From the NCBI RefSeq assembly GCF_003112515.1, contig NZ_BEVZ01000004.1, forward strand, positions 806,001-870,000: 64,000 bases of DNA, read 5' to 3'. This DNA comes from Streptomyces fragilis (lineage in GTDB: Bacteria; Actinomycetota; Actinomycetes; Streptomycetales; Streptomycetaceae). Every line of letters begins with the position of its first letter. The first letter of the stretch is position 1. Below, piece by piece: positions 32,486 to 40,788 of the stretch. The notes below the pieces were generated by a model, which was not told where the DNA came from, did not search any database, and saw only the letters and a list, made by a program, of their open reading frames with translations. Both the position numbers and the translations under genes were made by a program.

Positions 32486-33877
32486 ATGCCGCCCACGCAG
32501 CCCTCCTCGCTGGATCCGTCCCCGCCGCCCGCCGCCCGCGCCGTCCCGGTCACCGGATGGGGCCGCACCGCCCCGACCGCCGCCCGGCTGGTCCGGCCCC
32601 GCAGCTACGACGAGGCGGTGGCCGCCGTCCGCGGCTGCGGGGCGCGCGGCGGCATCCCGCGCGGGCTGGGCCGGGCCTACGGCGACGCGGCGCAGAACGC
32701 GGGCGGCGCCGTGCTGGACATGACGGCGCTGGACCGCGTCCACGCGGTGGACGTCACCGCGGGCGTGGTGCTGTGCGACGCGGGCGTCTCGCTGCACCGG
32801 CTGACGCAGGTGCTGCTGCCGTTCGGCTGGTTCGTGCCGGTCACCCCCGGTACCCGGTACGTCACGGTGGGCGGGGCGATCGGGGCGGACATCCACGGCA
32901 AGAACCACCACGTCTCCGGCTCCTTCTCCCGCCACGTGCTGTCGATGGAGCTGCTGACCGCCGACGGCGTCGTCCGCACGGTGGCCCCCGGCGACCCGCT
33001 CTTCGAGGCGACCTGCGGCGGCATGGGCCTGACCGGGGTCGTCCTCACCGCCTCGGTCGCGCTCCAGCCGGTGGAGACGTCCTGGATGACGGTGGACACC
33101 GAGCGGGCCGGCGACCTCGACGACCTGATGGCCCGCCTCACCACCACCGACCACCGCTACCGCTACTCGGTGGCCTGGATCGACCTGCTGGCCCGCGGCC
33201 GCGCCACCGGCCGCGCGGTCCTCACCCGCGGCGACCACGCCCCGCTCGACGCGCTCGGGGCCCGCACCCGGCGCGACCCGCTGGCCTTCCGCCCCTCCCG
33301 GCTGCCCGCGGCGCCGTCCTTCCTGCCCGACGGCCTGCTCGGCCGCACCACGGTGGGGGCCTTCAACGCGTTCTGGTACCGCAAGGCCCCCCGGCACCGC
33401 ACCGGCGAGCTGCAGCGCCTGCCGGCCTTCTTCCACCCGCTGGACGGCGTGCCGCACTGGAACCGGATCTACGGCCGGCACGGCTTCGTGCAGTACCAGT
33501 TCGTCGTCGGGTACGGCGAGGAGGAGGCGCTGCGGCGGATCGTGCGCCGGGTCTCCGGGCGGCGCTGCCCGTCCTTCCTGGCCGTGCTCAAGCGGTTCGG
33601 CGACGGCGACCCCGGCTGGCTGTCCTTCCCCACCGCGGGGTGGACGCTCGCCCTGGACGTCCCGGCCGGCCTGCCCGGGCTCGACGCCTTCCTGGACGAG
33701 CTGGACGAGGAGGTCGCGGCCGCCGGCGGGCGGGTGTACCTCGCCAAGGACTCCCGGCTGCGGCCCGAGCTGCTGCCGGCCATGTACCCGCGCCTCGACG
33801 AGTTCCGCGCACTGCGCGCCGAGCTCGACCCGCGCGGGGTGTTCACCTCCGACCTGTCCCGCCGGCTCGGTCTCTGA
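32486..33877 (+). CDS. dprE1: DprE1-like FAD oxidase (decaprenylphosphoryl-ribose 2-oxidase)
   Basis: 463 residues and closely similar to mycobacterial DprE1 over its length. Shared blocks include WGRTAPTAARLVRP, GLGRAYGDAAQN, GGAIGADIHGKNHHVSGSF, FNAFWYRKAP, FHPLDGVPHWNRIYG, GFVQYQF and the catalytic Lys421 in YLAKDSRL. The enzyme oxidises the 2-OH of polyprenylphosphoryl-ribose as the first half of epimerisation to arabinose. At the position of Cys387, target of benzothiazinones in M. tuberculosis, this protein has Ala389 (GWTLALD versus GWNICVD recalled). ATG at 32486 with the -10 box 7 bases upstream. DprE2 follows 22 bases downstream. Confidence 0.9.
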   Translation: MPPTQPSSLDPSPPPAARAVPVTGWGRTAPTAARLVRPRSYDEAVAAVRGCGARGGIPRGLGRAYGDAAQNAGGAVLDMTALDRVHAVDVTAGVVLCDAGVSLHRLTQVLLPFGWFVPVTPGTRYVTVGGAIGADIHGKNHHVSGSFSRHVLSMELLTADGVVRTVAPGDPLFEATCGGMGLTGVVLTASVALQPVETSWMTVDTERAGDLDDLMARLTTTDHRYRYSVAWIDLLARGRATGRAVLTRGDHAPLDALGARTRRDPLAFRPSRLPAAPSFLPDGLLGRTTVGAFNAFWYRKAPRHRTGELQRLPAFFHPLDGVPHWNRIYGRHGFVQYQFVVGYGEEEALRRIVRRVSGRRCPSFLAVLKRFGDGDPGWLSFPTAGWTLALDVPAGLPGLDAFLDELDEEVAAAGGRVYLAKDSRLRPELLPAMYPRLDEFRALRAELDPRGVFTSDLSRRLGL

Positions 33878-33899
33878 CCGCCTACGTGAAGGAGCTCAT

Positions 33900-34661
33900 G
33901 TGAAGGACGCGTTCGGCGCACCCCAGTCGATGCTGGTGCTCGGCGGCGCCTCGGAGATCGGCCTCGCGGTCGCCCGCCGCATGCTCGCCCGCCGCTGCCG
34001 CACCGTGTGGCTGGCGGGGCGCCCCTCCCCCGCCCTGGAGGCGGCCGCCGCCTCGCTGCGGGCCCTGCGGCCCGGGGCCGAGGTGCGCACCGTGGAGTTC
34101 GACGCGCTGGCGACCGGGACGCACGAGGAGACGCTGGGCAAGGTCTTCGCGGAGGGCGACGTCGACCTGGTGCTGATGGCCTTCGGCGTCCTCGGCGACC
34201 AGGCCCGCGACGAGCGGGAGCCGGCCGGCGCGGTGCGGGTCGCGCAGACCAACTACACGGGGGCCGTCTCCGCGGGCCTGGTCGCCGCGGCGGCGCTGCG
34301 CGGGCAGGGCCACGGGTCGCTGGTGGTGCTCTCCTCGGTGGCCGCCGAGCGGGCCCGCCGCAGCAACTTCATCTACGGCTCCAGCAAGGCCGGCCTGGAC
34401 GCGTTCGCGCAGGGGCTGGGCGACTCGCTGGACGGGACGGGGGTGCACGTGATGGTGGTGCGGCCCGGCTTCGTGCGGACCCGGATGACGGCGGGCCTGC
34501 GGGAGGCGCCGCTGGCGACCACCCCGGGGGCGGTCGCGGCGGCCGTGGAATGGGGCCTGCGGCGCAGGGCCGCGACGGTCTGGGTCCCCGGCACCCTCCG
34601 CCCCGCGATGGCCGTCCTGCGCCGGCTCCCCCGCCCCCTCTTCCGCCGCCTGCCGCTCTGA
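33900..34661 (+). CDS. dprE2: DprE2-like short-chain dehydrogenase (ketoreductase)
   Basis: 253 residues. SDR motifs are LVLGGASEIGLAVARR (cofactor-binding Gly pattern), a central LMAFGVLGDQ, SLVVLSSVAAERARRSN with the catalytic Ser, and YGSSKAG with Tyr and Lys. The DprE2-specific RPGFVRTRMTAGL and RPAMAVLRRLPRPLFRRLP are retained. It reduces the DprE1 keto product to polyprenylphosphoryl-arabinose with NADH. GTG at 33900 follows GGAG by 6 bases and lies 22 bases after dprE1. Confidence 0.9.
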   Translation: MKDAFGAPQSMLVLGGASEIGLAVARRMLARRCRTVWLAGRPSPALEAAAASLRALRPGAEVRTVEFDALATGTHEETLGKVFAEGDVDLVLMAFGVLGDQARDEREPAGAVRVAQTNYTGAVSAGLVAAAALRGQGHGSLVVLSSVAAERARRSNFIYGSSKAGLDAFAQGLGDSLDGTGVHVMVVRPGFVRTRMTAGLREAPLATTPGAVAAAVEWGLRRRAATVWVPGTLRPAMAVLRRLPRPLFRRLPL

Positions 34662-34764
34662 CCCGGCCGCGGGCGCCGGCCGCGGGCGCTCGGCCGCGGG
34701 CGCTCCGCGGGGACCCGGAGGCGGCCCGCCGCACCGGGAACGCGGCACGGGATCGGTGCGCGGT

Positions 34765-35337
34765 TCAGTGCAGGGTGGGGTGTCTCTCCACCGTGGCCTG
34801 GGGCGGGACCAGGGCGCCGCCGAAGGGGAAGTCGCGCAGGCGGCGCCAGACACCGTCGGCGCCCTGCTCGTAGAGGGCGAAGCCGGTGCAGGGCCACTCC
34901 GCCGCGTAGTCGGCCAGCTCCGCGTAGGCGCGGTCCATGGCCTCCTCGGCGATGCCGTGCGCCACCGTCACGTGCGGGTGGTACGGGAACTGCAGCTCCC
35001 GGGCCACCGGCCCCGCCTCGTCCCGGACGCGGGCCTGCAGTTCGGCGCACTCGTCCGCGCCGGCCACCACCCGCACGTAGACCACCGGCGAGAGCGGGCG
35101 GAACGTTCCGGTGCCCGCCAGGCGCATCGGGAAGGGCCGCCCGGCGGCCGCCACCTCGGCGAGGTGCGCCTCGATCTTGGGCAGCGCCGAGGCGTCCACC
35201 TCGGTCGGCGGGAGCAGCGTGACGTGCGTGGGAATGCCGAAGGCAGCGGCGTCGCCGAAGCCCGCGCGCCGCTGCTGGAGCAGGGTGCCGTGCGGCTCCG
35301 GGACCGAGATCGACACGCCGATCGTTACGGTCCCCAC
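34765..35337 (-). CDS. 2H phosphoesterase / 2'-5' RNA ligase family protein
   Basis: 190 residues. Two HxT motifs define the 2H superfamily: PTHVTLLPPTE and YHPHVTVAHG. Members cleave cyclic nucleotide or 2'-5' linkages; the exact substrate is unknown here. GTG at 35337 is supported by AGGAG 8 bases upstream. It ends 103 bases from the convergent DprE2 gene. Confidence 0.87.
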   Translation of the reverse strand: MGTVTIGVSISVPEPHGTLLQQRRAGFGDAAAFGIPTHVTLLPPTEVDASALPKIEAHLAEVAAAGRPFPMRLAGTGTFRPLSPVVYVRVVAGADECAELQARVRDEAGPVARELQFPYHPHVTVAHGIAEEAMDRAYAELADYAAEWPCTGFALYEQGADGVWRRLRDFPFGGALVPPQATVERHPTLH

Positions 35338-35499
35338 GTCGTCTCCTGTCGTGTCGTCTTCCGTCACGCCGGGCCGCGCCCGACGGGTGCTGCCCCCGGC
35401 CGCCGGCCGGGGTCCGCCGCCCCCATCGACTGTACGGCGGCGCACCGCCGAACCGGGAGGACCGCGCCTGGATCACGGTGGCGCGAGGGGCGCTCGGGC

Positions 35500-35522
35500 G
35501 CGGCGGGCGTCCTGCCCGCCGC
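35500..35522 (-). terminator. hairpin after trpS
   Basis: A perfect 9-bp inverted repeat (35500-35508 and 35514-35522) with a 5-base loop lies 37 bases beyond the trpS stop. The rest of the 220-bp gap up to the 2H gene start shows no further gene. Confidence 0.5.
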
Positions 35523-35558
35523 CCCCGGCGCGCCGCCCGTGCGTCGGCCGTGGTCCGG

Positions 35559-36572
35559 TCAGTGCTTGGCCGGGACCAGGCCCATCCGCGCGTAGGTCGT
35601 CGCCAGCGTCTCGGCGGCGACCGCGCGCGCCTTCTCCGCGCCCTTGGCGAGGATCTGGTCCAGCGTCTCCGGGTCGTCCAGGTATTCCTGCGTCCGGTCG
35701 CGGAACGGCGTCACGAAGTCGACCATGATCTCGGCCAGGTCCGTCTTCAGGGCGCCGTACATCTTGCCCTCGTACTCCGCCTCCAGCTGCGGGACCGTCT
35801 TCCCGGTGAGGGTGGAGAGGATGGTCAGGAGGTTGGAGACGCCCGGCTTGTTCTCCCGGTCGAAGCGGATCACGGTCTCCGTGTCGGTGACCGCGCTCTT
35901 CACCTTCTTCGCGGTGACCTTCGGGTCGTCCATGAGGTTGATCAGGCCCTTGGGGTTGGCCGTCGACTTGCTCATCTTCGCGGACGGGTCCTGCAGGTCG
36001 TAGATCTTCGCCGTCTCCTTGAGGATGTACGCGCTCGGGACGGTGAAGGTGGGACCGTACTGGGTGTTGAACCGCTCGGCCAGGTCGCGGGTCAGCTCCA
36101 GGTGCTGGCGCTGGTCCTCGCCGACGGGGACCTGGTCGGCCTGGTAGAGCAGGATGTCCGCGACCATCAGCATCGGGTACGTGAACAGGCCGACCGTGGT
36201 GCGGTCGCTGCCCTGCTTGGCGGACTTGTCCTTGAACTGCGTCATCCGGGAGGCCTCGCCGAAGCCCGTGATGCAGTTCATCACCCAGCCGAGCTGGGCG
36301 TGCTCCGGGACGTGGCTCTGCACGAAGAGGGTGCAGTGCTCCGGGTCCAGGCCGGCCGCCAGCAGCTGGGCGACGGACAGCCGGGTGTTCCGGCGGAGCT
36401 GCTCCGGGTCCTGCGGCACGGTGATGGCGTGCAGGTCGACGACCATGTAGAAGGCGTCGTGGGACGTCTGCATGTCCACCCACTGGCGGACCGCGCCGAG
36501 GTAGTTGCCGAGGTGGAACGAGCCGGAGGTCGGCTGGATACCGGAGAGCACGCGAGGACGATCAGAGGCCAT
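35559..36572 (-). CDS. trpS: tryptophanyl-tRNA synthetase
   Basis: 337 residues, the usual bacterial length. Class I signatures are present: SGIQPTSGSFHLGNYLGA (HIGH variant) and DPSAKMSKSTANPKG (KMSKS). Further conserved parts are DLHAITVPQD, YPMLMVADILLYQADQVPVG and EDQRQHLELTRDLA. It charges tRNA-Trp. ATG at 36572 has GAGAGG upstream. Streptomycetes often carry two TrpRS; whether this is the main or auxiliary (resistance-type) copy cannot be decided from one sequence. Confidence 0.95.
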   Translation of the reverse strand: MASDRPRVLSGIQPTSGSFHLGNYLGAVRQWVDMQTSHDAFYMVVDLHAITVPQDPEQLRRNTRLSVAQLLAAGLDPEHCTLFVQSHVPEHAQLGWVMNCITGFGEASRMTQFKDKSAKQGSDRTTVGLFTYPMLMVADILLYQADQVPVGEDQRQHLELTRDLAERFNTQYGPTFTVPSAYILKETAKIYDLQDPSAKMSKSTANPKGLINLMDDPKVTAKKVKSAVTDTETVIRFDRENKPGVSNLLTILSTLTGKTVPQLEAEYEGKMYGALKTDLAEIMVDFVTPFRDRTQEYLDDPETLDQILAKGAEKARAVAAETLATTYARMGLVPAKH

Positions 36573-36687
36573 GCCTCTCATTCTCTCAGGTGGCCGCCGG
36601 ATCACGGGAACGGGTCGCGGAACCCGTTCCGCGACCCGGGGCCGAGCGACCGGGGGCGGACGGCCGCCCGCCCCCGGTCCGCGGGCG

Positions 36688-38130
36688 TCAGCCCAGGTCG
36701 ATCGTCGGGTACAGCGGGAAGCCGGAGACCAGCTCCGTGGCGCGGCGGGAGACCTCGTCGGAGACCTTCTCGTCCAGCACGTGCTGCGCCTTGGACGGGG
36801 CGCCCTTGGCGGTGGTGCCGGGGACGGCCTCGGTGAGCACGCGGTCGATCAGCGCCGCGATCTCGTCCATCTCCGCCGTGCCGAGCCCGCGGGTGGTCAG
36901 GGCGGGGGTGCCGATGCGGATGCCGGAGGTGTACCAGGCGCCGTTCGGGTCGGCGGGGATCGCGTTGCGGTTGGTGACGATGCCGGAGTCCAGCAGCGCC
37001 TGCTCCGCCTGGCGGCCGGTGAGGCCGTAGGAGGAGGCCACGTCGATCAGGTTGAGGTGGTTGTCCGTGCCGCCGGTGACCAGCGTCGCGCCGCGCCGCA
37101 TCAGGCCCTCGGCCAGCGCCTTGGCGTTGTCGACGATGCGCTGCGCGTAGTCCTGGAAGGAGGGCTGCCGGGCCTCGGCCAGGGCGACGGCCTTGGCGGC
37201 CATCACGTGCGGCAGCGGACCGCCGAGCACCATCGGGCAGCCGCGGTCGACCTGGTCCTTGAGCGAGTCGTCGCAGAGCACCATGCCGCCGCGCGGGCCG
37301 CGCAGCGACTTGTGGGTGGTGGTGGTGACGATCTGCGCGTGCGGCACCGGGTCGAAGTCGCCGGTGAGCACCTTGCCGGCCACCAGGCCCGCGAAGTGCG
37401 CCATGTCGACCATCAGGGTCGCGCCGACCTCGTCGGCGATCTCCCGCATGATCCGGAAGTTCACCAGGCGGGGGTAGGCGGAGTAGCCGGCGACGATGAT
37501 CAGCGGCTTGAAGTCGCGGGCCGTGGCGCGCAGCGCCTCGTAGTCGACCAGGCCCGTCTCCGGGTCGGTGCCGTAGGACCGCTGGTCGAACATCTTGCCG
37601 GAGATGTTGGGGCGGAAGCCGTGGGTGAGGTGGCCGCCGGCGTCCAGCGACATGCCCAGCATCCGCTGGTTGCCGAAGGCGGCGCGCAGCTCGGCCCAGT
37701 CGGCGTCGGAGAGCTCGTTGACCTGGCGGACACCGGCCTTCGCCAGGTGCGGGACCTCGACGCGGTCGGCGAGCACCGACCAGAAGGCGACCAGGTTGGC
37801 GTCGATGCCCGAGTGCGGCTGGACGTAGGCGTGGCGGGCGCCGAAGAGCTCGCGGGCGTGCTCGGCGGCGAGCGACTCGACGGTGTCGACGTTGCGGCAG
37901 CCGGCGTAGAAGCGGCGGCCGACGGTGCCCTCGGCGTACTTGTCGCTGAACCAGTTGCCCATCGCCAGGAGCGTCGCGGGCGAGGCGTAGTTCTCGGAGG
38001 CGATCAGCTTGAGCATCTCGCGCTGGTCGGCGAGCTCCTGGCCGATCGCGTCGGCGACGCGGGGCTCGACGGCCCGGACGACGTCCAGGGCGGAGCGGTA
38101 CGCGGCGGACTCGGGGGAAAGGTCGGGCAT
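36688..38130 (-). CDS. glyA: serine hydroxymethyltransferase
   Basis: 480 residues, with a longer C-terminus than the usual 420. PLP lysine in VTTTTHKSLRGPRGG, and LIASENYASPATL, YVQPHSGIDANLVAF and VDMAHFAGLVAG are conserved. It interconverts serine plus tetrahydrofolate with glycine plus methylene-THF. ATG at 38130 lies 5 bases after GGAGG, and a ZTP riboswitch fills the leader, so translation should rise when ZTP/ZMP accumulates under folate limitation. Confidence 0.95.
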   Translation of the reverse strand: MPDLSPESAAYRSALDVVRAVEPRVADAIGQELADQREMLKLIASENYASPATLLAMGNWFSDKYAEGTVGRRFYAGCRNVDTVESLAAEHARELFGARHAYVQPHSGIDANLVAFWSVLADRVEVPHLAKAGVRQVNELSDADWAELRAAFGNQRMLGMSLDAGGHLTHGFRPNISGKMFDQRSYGTDPETGLVDYEALRATARDFKPLIIVAGYSAYPRLVNFRIMREIADEVGATLMVDMAHFAGLVAGKVLTGDFDPVPHAQIVTTTTHKSLRGPRGGMVLCDDSLKDQVDRGCPMVLGGPLPHVMAAKAVALAEARQPSFQDYAQRIVDNAKALAEGLMRRGATLVTGGTDNHLNLIDVASSYGLTGRQAEQALLDSGIVTNRNAIPADPNGAWYTSGIRIGTPALTTRGLGTAEMDEIAALIDRVLTEAVPGTTAKGAPSKAQHVLDEKVSDEVSRRATELVSGFPLYPTIDLG

Positions 38131-38160
38131 GGCGGCCTCCGGCAGGGTGCGGTCACGGTG

Positions 38161-38250
38161 TGGCCCAGGCGCACGGCACGTGTGGTTCCTCCGGGCCGCT
38201 CCCCGATGGTCCGTCCCATCCCAGCGCGCCAGTCACGGCCCTGGGCCAGC
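38161..38250 (-). promoter_or_regulatory. ZTP (pfl) riboswitch in the glyA leader
   Basis: The minus-strand RNA has both conserved parts of the pfl motif. The 5' domain reads GGGCCGTGACTGGCG, then GATGG paired with CCATC, GGGGAGCG and the closing GGCCC: stem P1 is 38237-38241 with 38193-38197. The 3' domain has GCGCCTGGGCC (38162-38172), the element that completes the ligand pocket and pseudoknot. The linker is about 20 bases. It ends 30 bases before ATG, close to the ribosome site, so translational control is likely. ZTP riboswitches are known before glyA, folD and purH. Confidence 0.85.
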
Positions 38251-38333
38251 CTACCGGGGACCGCCGTGCCCCCCGCCAGTCGGCCCGTCGCGTGAGACGC
38301 CCCCGGTCAGGGGCCCGGCGGGGGCGGGGACGG

Positions 38334-39482
38334 TCAGCGGGAGGCGGGGGCGAGGGCGGCGCCGGGGGCCGGCGCGGACGCGGGTCCGGGCGCGTCCGGG
38401 TGGGGCGGCGCCGGCGCCTCGGGGCGCAGCAGGAGGCCGGCCGGGGGGTGGGTCAGCGGGCGGGCCAGCCGCCGGACCGGGGGCGAGCCGAGCACCGCGG
38501 ACAGCGCGACCGCGCACAGCACCAGAGCGGCCACCTCCACCGGCCGGTCCACCCTGTCGATCCACCCCGTCTCCCGGAACGGGAGGATCACCAGCGGGTG
38601 CAGCAGGTAGATCGTGAACCCGCCCGCCCCCAGCGCGGACACGAACGGCAGGCGCCGCCTCGGCATCACCCGCAGCAGGCACAGCACCAGCGCGGCGGCC
38701 GAGGCGAGCACCGCCAGCCGGATCAGCCAGGCCCACTCCAGGCCCATCGGGTCGGCCGGCGCGTAGGCGTGCCGCATGGACAGCCACCGGCCCTCGACGT
38801 CCCGGTGCCACAGCACGCCGGCGAGGACGGAGGCCAGGACGCCGCCGACCGCCACCGGCAGGGTCCCCCGGCGGGTGAACCAGGAGGCGAGGTTGCCCTG
38901 CCCGATCCACCAGCCGAGGTGGAAGAGCGGCAGGTAGACCAGGGTCCGGGAGGCCGAGAACTGCATGCCGAACTCCGGCAGGTAGCCCACCGCGAGCGCC
39001 ACGACCGTGGTGGTCGCCAGCGGGAAGCGCAGCTGGAGCACCAGGGGGTGCAGCAGCCGCCAGAAGAACAGCGACATCAGGAACCACAGGTTCCACGGCA
39101 GTTGGGCGACGTGCACCCGGAACTGCGCGCCCAGCGCCCAGCTCTCCAGCGAGAAGAGGAGCCCGAAGAGGAGACCGGGCAGCGCGACGGACCGGATCAG
39201 GGCCCGCAGCGACCGGTCGCCGAGCGGTCCGGCCTTGCTGAACACCCCTGCCAGCAGGACGAACGCGGGCACCCGGAACGCCCAGGCGCCGAGCTGGAAG
39301 GCGTGCAGGGCCTCGACCCGGCCCAGCAGGCTGCCCCCGGTGTGGAGCACGACGATCAGGGTGGCCGCGACGAACCGGGTGTTGTCCCACCACGGGTCGC
39401 GCGCCGTGGCACCGCCACGGGGCGCGGCGGTGGCCGGGTCGGACGTGCCGGGCGCGGAGCGGGGTCCGGGGACGGTGTTCAT
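38334..39482 (-). CDS. acyltransferase-3 family membrane protein
   Basis: 382 residues with about ten membrane helices. The N-terminal WWDNTRFVAATLIVVLHTGG places the conserved His of the acyltransferase-3 family in the first helix; NLWFLMSLFFWRLLHPL and GGFTIYLLHPLVI follow. Such enzymes move acyl groups from CoA or lipid donors to sugars or other membrane acceptors. The C-terminus is a Pro/Ala-rich tail. ATG at 39482. It lies 107 bases from the ATP-grasp gene, on the same strand; the acceptor is unknown. Confidence 0.85.
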   Translation of the reverse strand: MNTVPGPRSAPGTSDPATAAPRGGATARDPWWDNTRFVAATLIVVLHTGGSLLGRVEALHAFQLGAWAFRVPAFVLLAGVFSKAGPLGDRSLRALIRSVALPGLLFGLLFSLESWALGAQFRVHVAQLPWNLWFLMSLFFWRLLHPLVLQLRFPLATTTVVALAVGYLPEFGMQFSASRTLVYLPLFHLGWWIGQGNLASWFTRRGTLPVAVGGVLASVLAGVLWHRDVEGRWLSMRHAYAPADPMGLEWAWLIRLAVLASAAALVLCLLRVMPRRRLPFVSALGAGGFTIYLLHPLVILPFRETGWIDRVDRPVEVAALVLCAVALSAVLGSPPVRRLARPLTHPPAGLLLRPEAPAPPHPDAPGPASAPAPGAALAPASR

Positions 39483-39589
39483 CGGGCTGCGGGCTCCTGG
39501 GCGGACCGGGGCGTCGTGCGGGCCCGGGCAGACTAGGAGGGGAACCCGACGCGGGCCCGTCCCCGGGATGAACACCAGGTGGCGCGCCG

Positions 39590-40780
39590 TCAGAGGATGA
39601 CGTGCGGCAGGAACCGCGCGTACGTGTCCGTCACCGGGCCCGCGCTCTCGCGGATGCCGAGGCCCGCGGACTCGCCCTCGACGACCCAGGCGCCCAGCAC
39701 CACCCGGTTCCCGTCGAACGACGGCAGCGGCGCCAGCTCCTGGTAGCAGCAGGGCTCCTGCGGCGCCGGTGCCGGTGCCGGGTCCCCGGGCTCGTGCAGG
39801 GTGACCCCCGCGCCCTCGCGCCCGAGCAGCGGCTTGGCCACGTAGCCGGTGGTGGCGGCCATCTCGCGCGGGCCGTCCACGTAGGCCGGCAGCAGGTTGG
39901 GGTGGCCCGGGTACAGCTCCCAGAGCACCGCGAGCAGCGCCTTGTTGCTGAGCAGCATCTTCCACATCGGCTCGATCCACAGCGTGGAGCCGGTGCCGCC
40001 GCCGAGGTCCAGGGTGTTCATCACGTGCGGGCCGAACCGGTCGGTGGTCAGCCACTCCCACGGGTAGAGCTTGAAGCAGCTGCGGATGAACCGCAGCTTC
40101 TTGTCCACGAAGCGGCGGCTGATGCGGTCCCAGCCGATGTCCTCCATGGAGATCCACTCGGTCGGCAGCCCGGCCTGTTCGGCGGTCTCCATCAGGTAGG
40201 CGACCGTCATCAGGTCCTCGCCCAGTTCGTCGGCCGCGGTGTGGGCGAAGTAGAGCGGCGAGCCGGGCGGCAGCAGGGGGGCCTGACGGCGCCAGGCGTC
40301 CACCAGCCGCTCGTGCAGGGAGTTCCACTGGTCGGCGCCCGGGAAGCGCTCCTCCATCCAGAACCACTGCGGGCCGGCGGCCTCCACCAGCGAGGTGGGG
40401 GTGTCGGCGTTGTACTCGAGCATCTTGGCCGGGCCCGAGCCGTCGTACCGCAGGTCGAACCGGCCGTAGACGGAGGGGACCTCCTCGCGGCGGCGCCAGG
40501 ACTCGGCGATCGCGGCGGCCACCCGCCGGTCGGTGACGCCGAGGTCGGCGAAACGGTTCTCCCGGACGATGAAGGCGGCCGCCTCCAGGCACATCGCGTG
40601 GAGTTCCTCGACGACCTCCTCGAGCGCCTCGACCTCGGGGAGGGAGAAGACGTAGTAGGCGCTCTCGTCCCAGTAGGGGCGCAGGCTGCCGTCGGGGTGG
40701 CGGGTGAGCGGGTAGATCAGTCCCTGCGACTCGACGGTCCGCTGCCAGTCGGGGCGGGGATCGATGGTGCGGCGTTCCAC
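39590..40780 (-). CDS. glutathionylspermidine synthase-like ATP-grasp ligase
   Basis: 396 residues of the GSP_synth (YgiC/YjfC-like) family. Hallmarks include GLIYPLTRHPDGSLRPYWDE, YDGSGPAKMLEYNADTPTSLVE, WFWMEERFP, TTGYVAKPLLGREGAGV and a final SAGLGIRES. ATP-grasp ligases of this group join a peptide carboxyl to an amine; in E. coli only Gss is characterised, and YgiC/YjfC substrates remain unknown. GTG at 40780 lies 8 bases after the lipoprotein stop with no ribosome site, so it depends on coupling. The small lipoprotein upstream mirrors the ygiB-ygiC pairing. Confidence 0.85.
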   Translation of the reverse strand: MERRTIDPRPDWQRTVESQGLIYPLTRHPDGSLRPYWDESAYYVFSLPEVEALEEVVEELHAMCLEAAAFIVRENRFADLGVTDRRVAAAIAESWRRREEVPSVYGRFDLRYDGSGPAKMLEYNADTPTSLVEAAGPQWFWMEERFPGADQWNSLHERLVDAWRRQAPLLPPGSPLYFAHTAADELGEDLMTVAYLMETAEQAGLPTEWISMEDIGWDRISRRFVDKKLRFIRSCFKLYPWEWLTTDRFGPHVMNTLDLGGGTGSTLWIEPMWKMLLSNKALLAVLWELYPGHPNLLPAYVDGPREMAATTGYVAKPLLGREGAGVTLHEPGDPAPAPAPQEPCCYQELAPLPSFDGNRVVLGAWVVEGESAGLGIRESAGPVTDTYARFLPHVIL

Positions 40781-40788
40781 TGCGGAGG

